From JAATGA01 sp047605605 (GTDB lineage Bacteria > Pseudomonadota > Alphaproteobacteria > Rhodobacterales > Rhodobacteraceae): a DNA stretch of 61,152 bases. The stretch covers positions 1 through 61,152 of the forward strand of contig JASGFG010000010.1 of assembly GCA_047605605.1 (NCBI GenBank). The letters run 5' to 3'. Under the pieces are notes generated by a model. That model worked only from the letters and a program-made list of their open reading frames with translations. It ran no database searches and was not told the DNA's origin. Position numbers and translations under genes: made by a program. This document shows, piece by piece, positions 61,120 to 61,152 of the stretch; the first letter of the stretch is position 1; each line of letters begins with the position of its first letter.

Positions 61120-61152
61120 CTACCCTTGGGCGAACATTTCGATCTGGCGCAC
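61120..61152 (-). CDS. Possible C-terminus of a gene extending beyond the window
   Basis: The minus strand reads in frame from the window edge to a TAG, ending IEMFAQG, and an inverted repeat TGTCA/TGACA (61099-61114) follows. Ten residues are too few for identification. Confidence 0.3.
   Translation of the reverse strand: MRQIEMFAQG

Noticed and set aside
1..61152. CRISPR arrays, tRNA/rRNA genes, prophage or insertion sequences
   Set aside because: No regularly spaced repeats, no tRNA T-loop contexts, and no transposase, integrase or phage structural proteins were recognised.

Overview
This is a chromosomal window from a high-GC alphaproteobacterium, most likely a Rhodobacterales member of the Paracoccus/Rhodobacter type. 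The evidence is the gene order hemW-parB-parA-rsmG-mnmG-mnmE-rho-hemJ-[gap]-maf-aroE-coaE-dnaQ-secB, the parS-bearing start of mnmG (MFHMKH), and a PhyR/NepR/EcfG general stress response locus. The genus cannot be fixed from the sequence alone. No rRNA, tRNA, CRISPR array, phage or insertion sequence was recognised.

Region 1 (1-15080) is origin-proximal housekeeping: chromosome partitioning (parAB and two parS sites inside rsmG and mnmG), tRNA modification, Rho, haem synthesis (hemW, hemJ), a gene-free AT-rich gap with DnaA-box-like sites that is a good oriC candidate, then maf-aroE-coaE-dnaQ, secB-fxsA, and timA-mltA-smr.

Region 2 (15082-27090) is an iron-acquisition island. It holds a FecBCD-type ABC transporter, an exported beta-propeller protein, a Fes/IroE-like esterase, and a minimal catecholate siderophore line: a DHB-AMP ligase (EntE-like), a stand-alone aryl carrier protein and a C-A-T-TE EntF-like synthetase with a serine code. 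A cytochrome b561 is divergent from entE. The DHB-making genes, a phosphopantetheinyl transferase and an outer-membrane receptor are not in the window. A GTTGAC-N7-GTCAAC operator lies in the beta-propeller/esterase promoter region.

Region 3 (27087-38929) is accessory metabolism: a flavin reductase, a DgcA/StcD-like demethylase under a divergent TetR regulator with a perfect 13-bp-arm operator, a complete branched-chain-type ABC transporter (livKHMGF) and a membrane protein. The transporter is flanked by decaying genes: a UPF0280 pseudogene and an AA_synth-family gene with an apparent internal deletion on one side, and hydantoinase/oxoprolinase HyuA and HyuB remnants on the other. This looks like a catabolic locus losing its enzymes but keeping its transporter.

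Region 4 (38930-45320) is a compact general stress response island: a canonical HWE/HisKA_2 sensor kinase, a second NepR-like protein, a DUF1328 membrane peptide, CsbD, a second kinase-like protein with a degenerate ATPase domain, EcfG, NepR and PhyR. Sequence-visible EcfG promoters (GGAAC-N16/17-CGTT) occur as a symmetric bidirectional pair between nepR and phyR, upstream of csbD, upstream of DUF1328, and upstream of a gene-free structured segment that looks like an undescribed stress-controlled small RNA converging on phyR.

Region 5 (45318-61152) is mixed core: an exported protein, a PhnM-like protein lacking expected metal ligands, a CorA/ZntB-type transporter, a thioesterase, YggT, RecQ, LysA, a TIGR02302 membrane protein, a zinc-ribbon membrane protein, FtsEX, PlsC, an FMN-binding PPOX protein, an exported protein and AccA.
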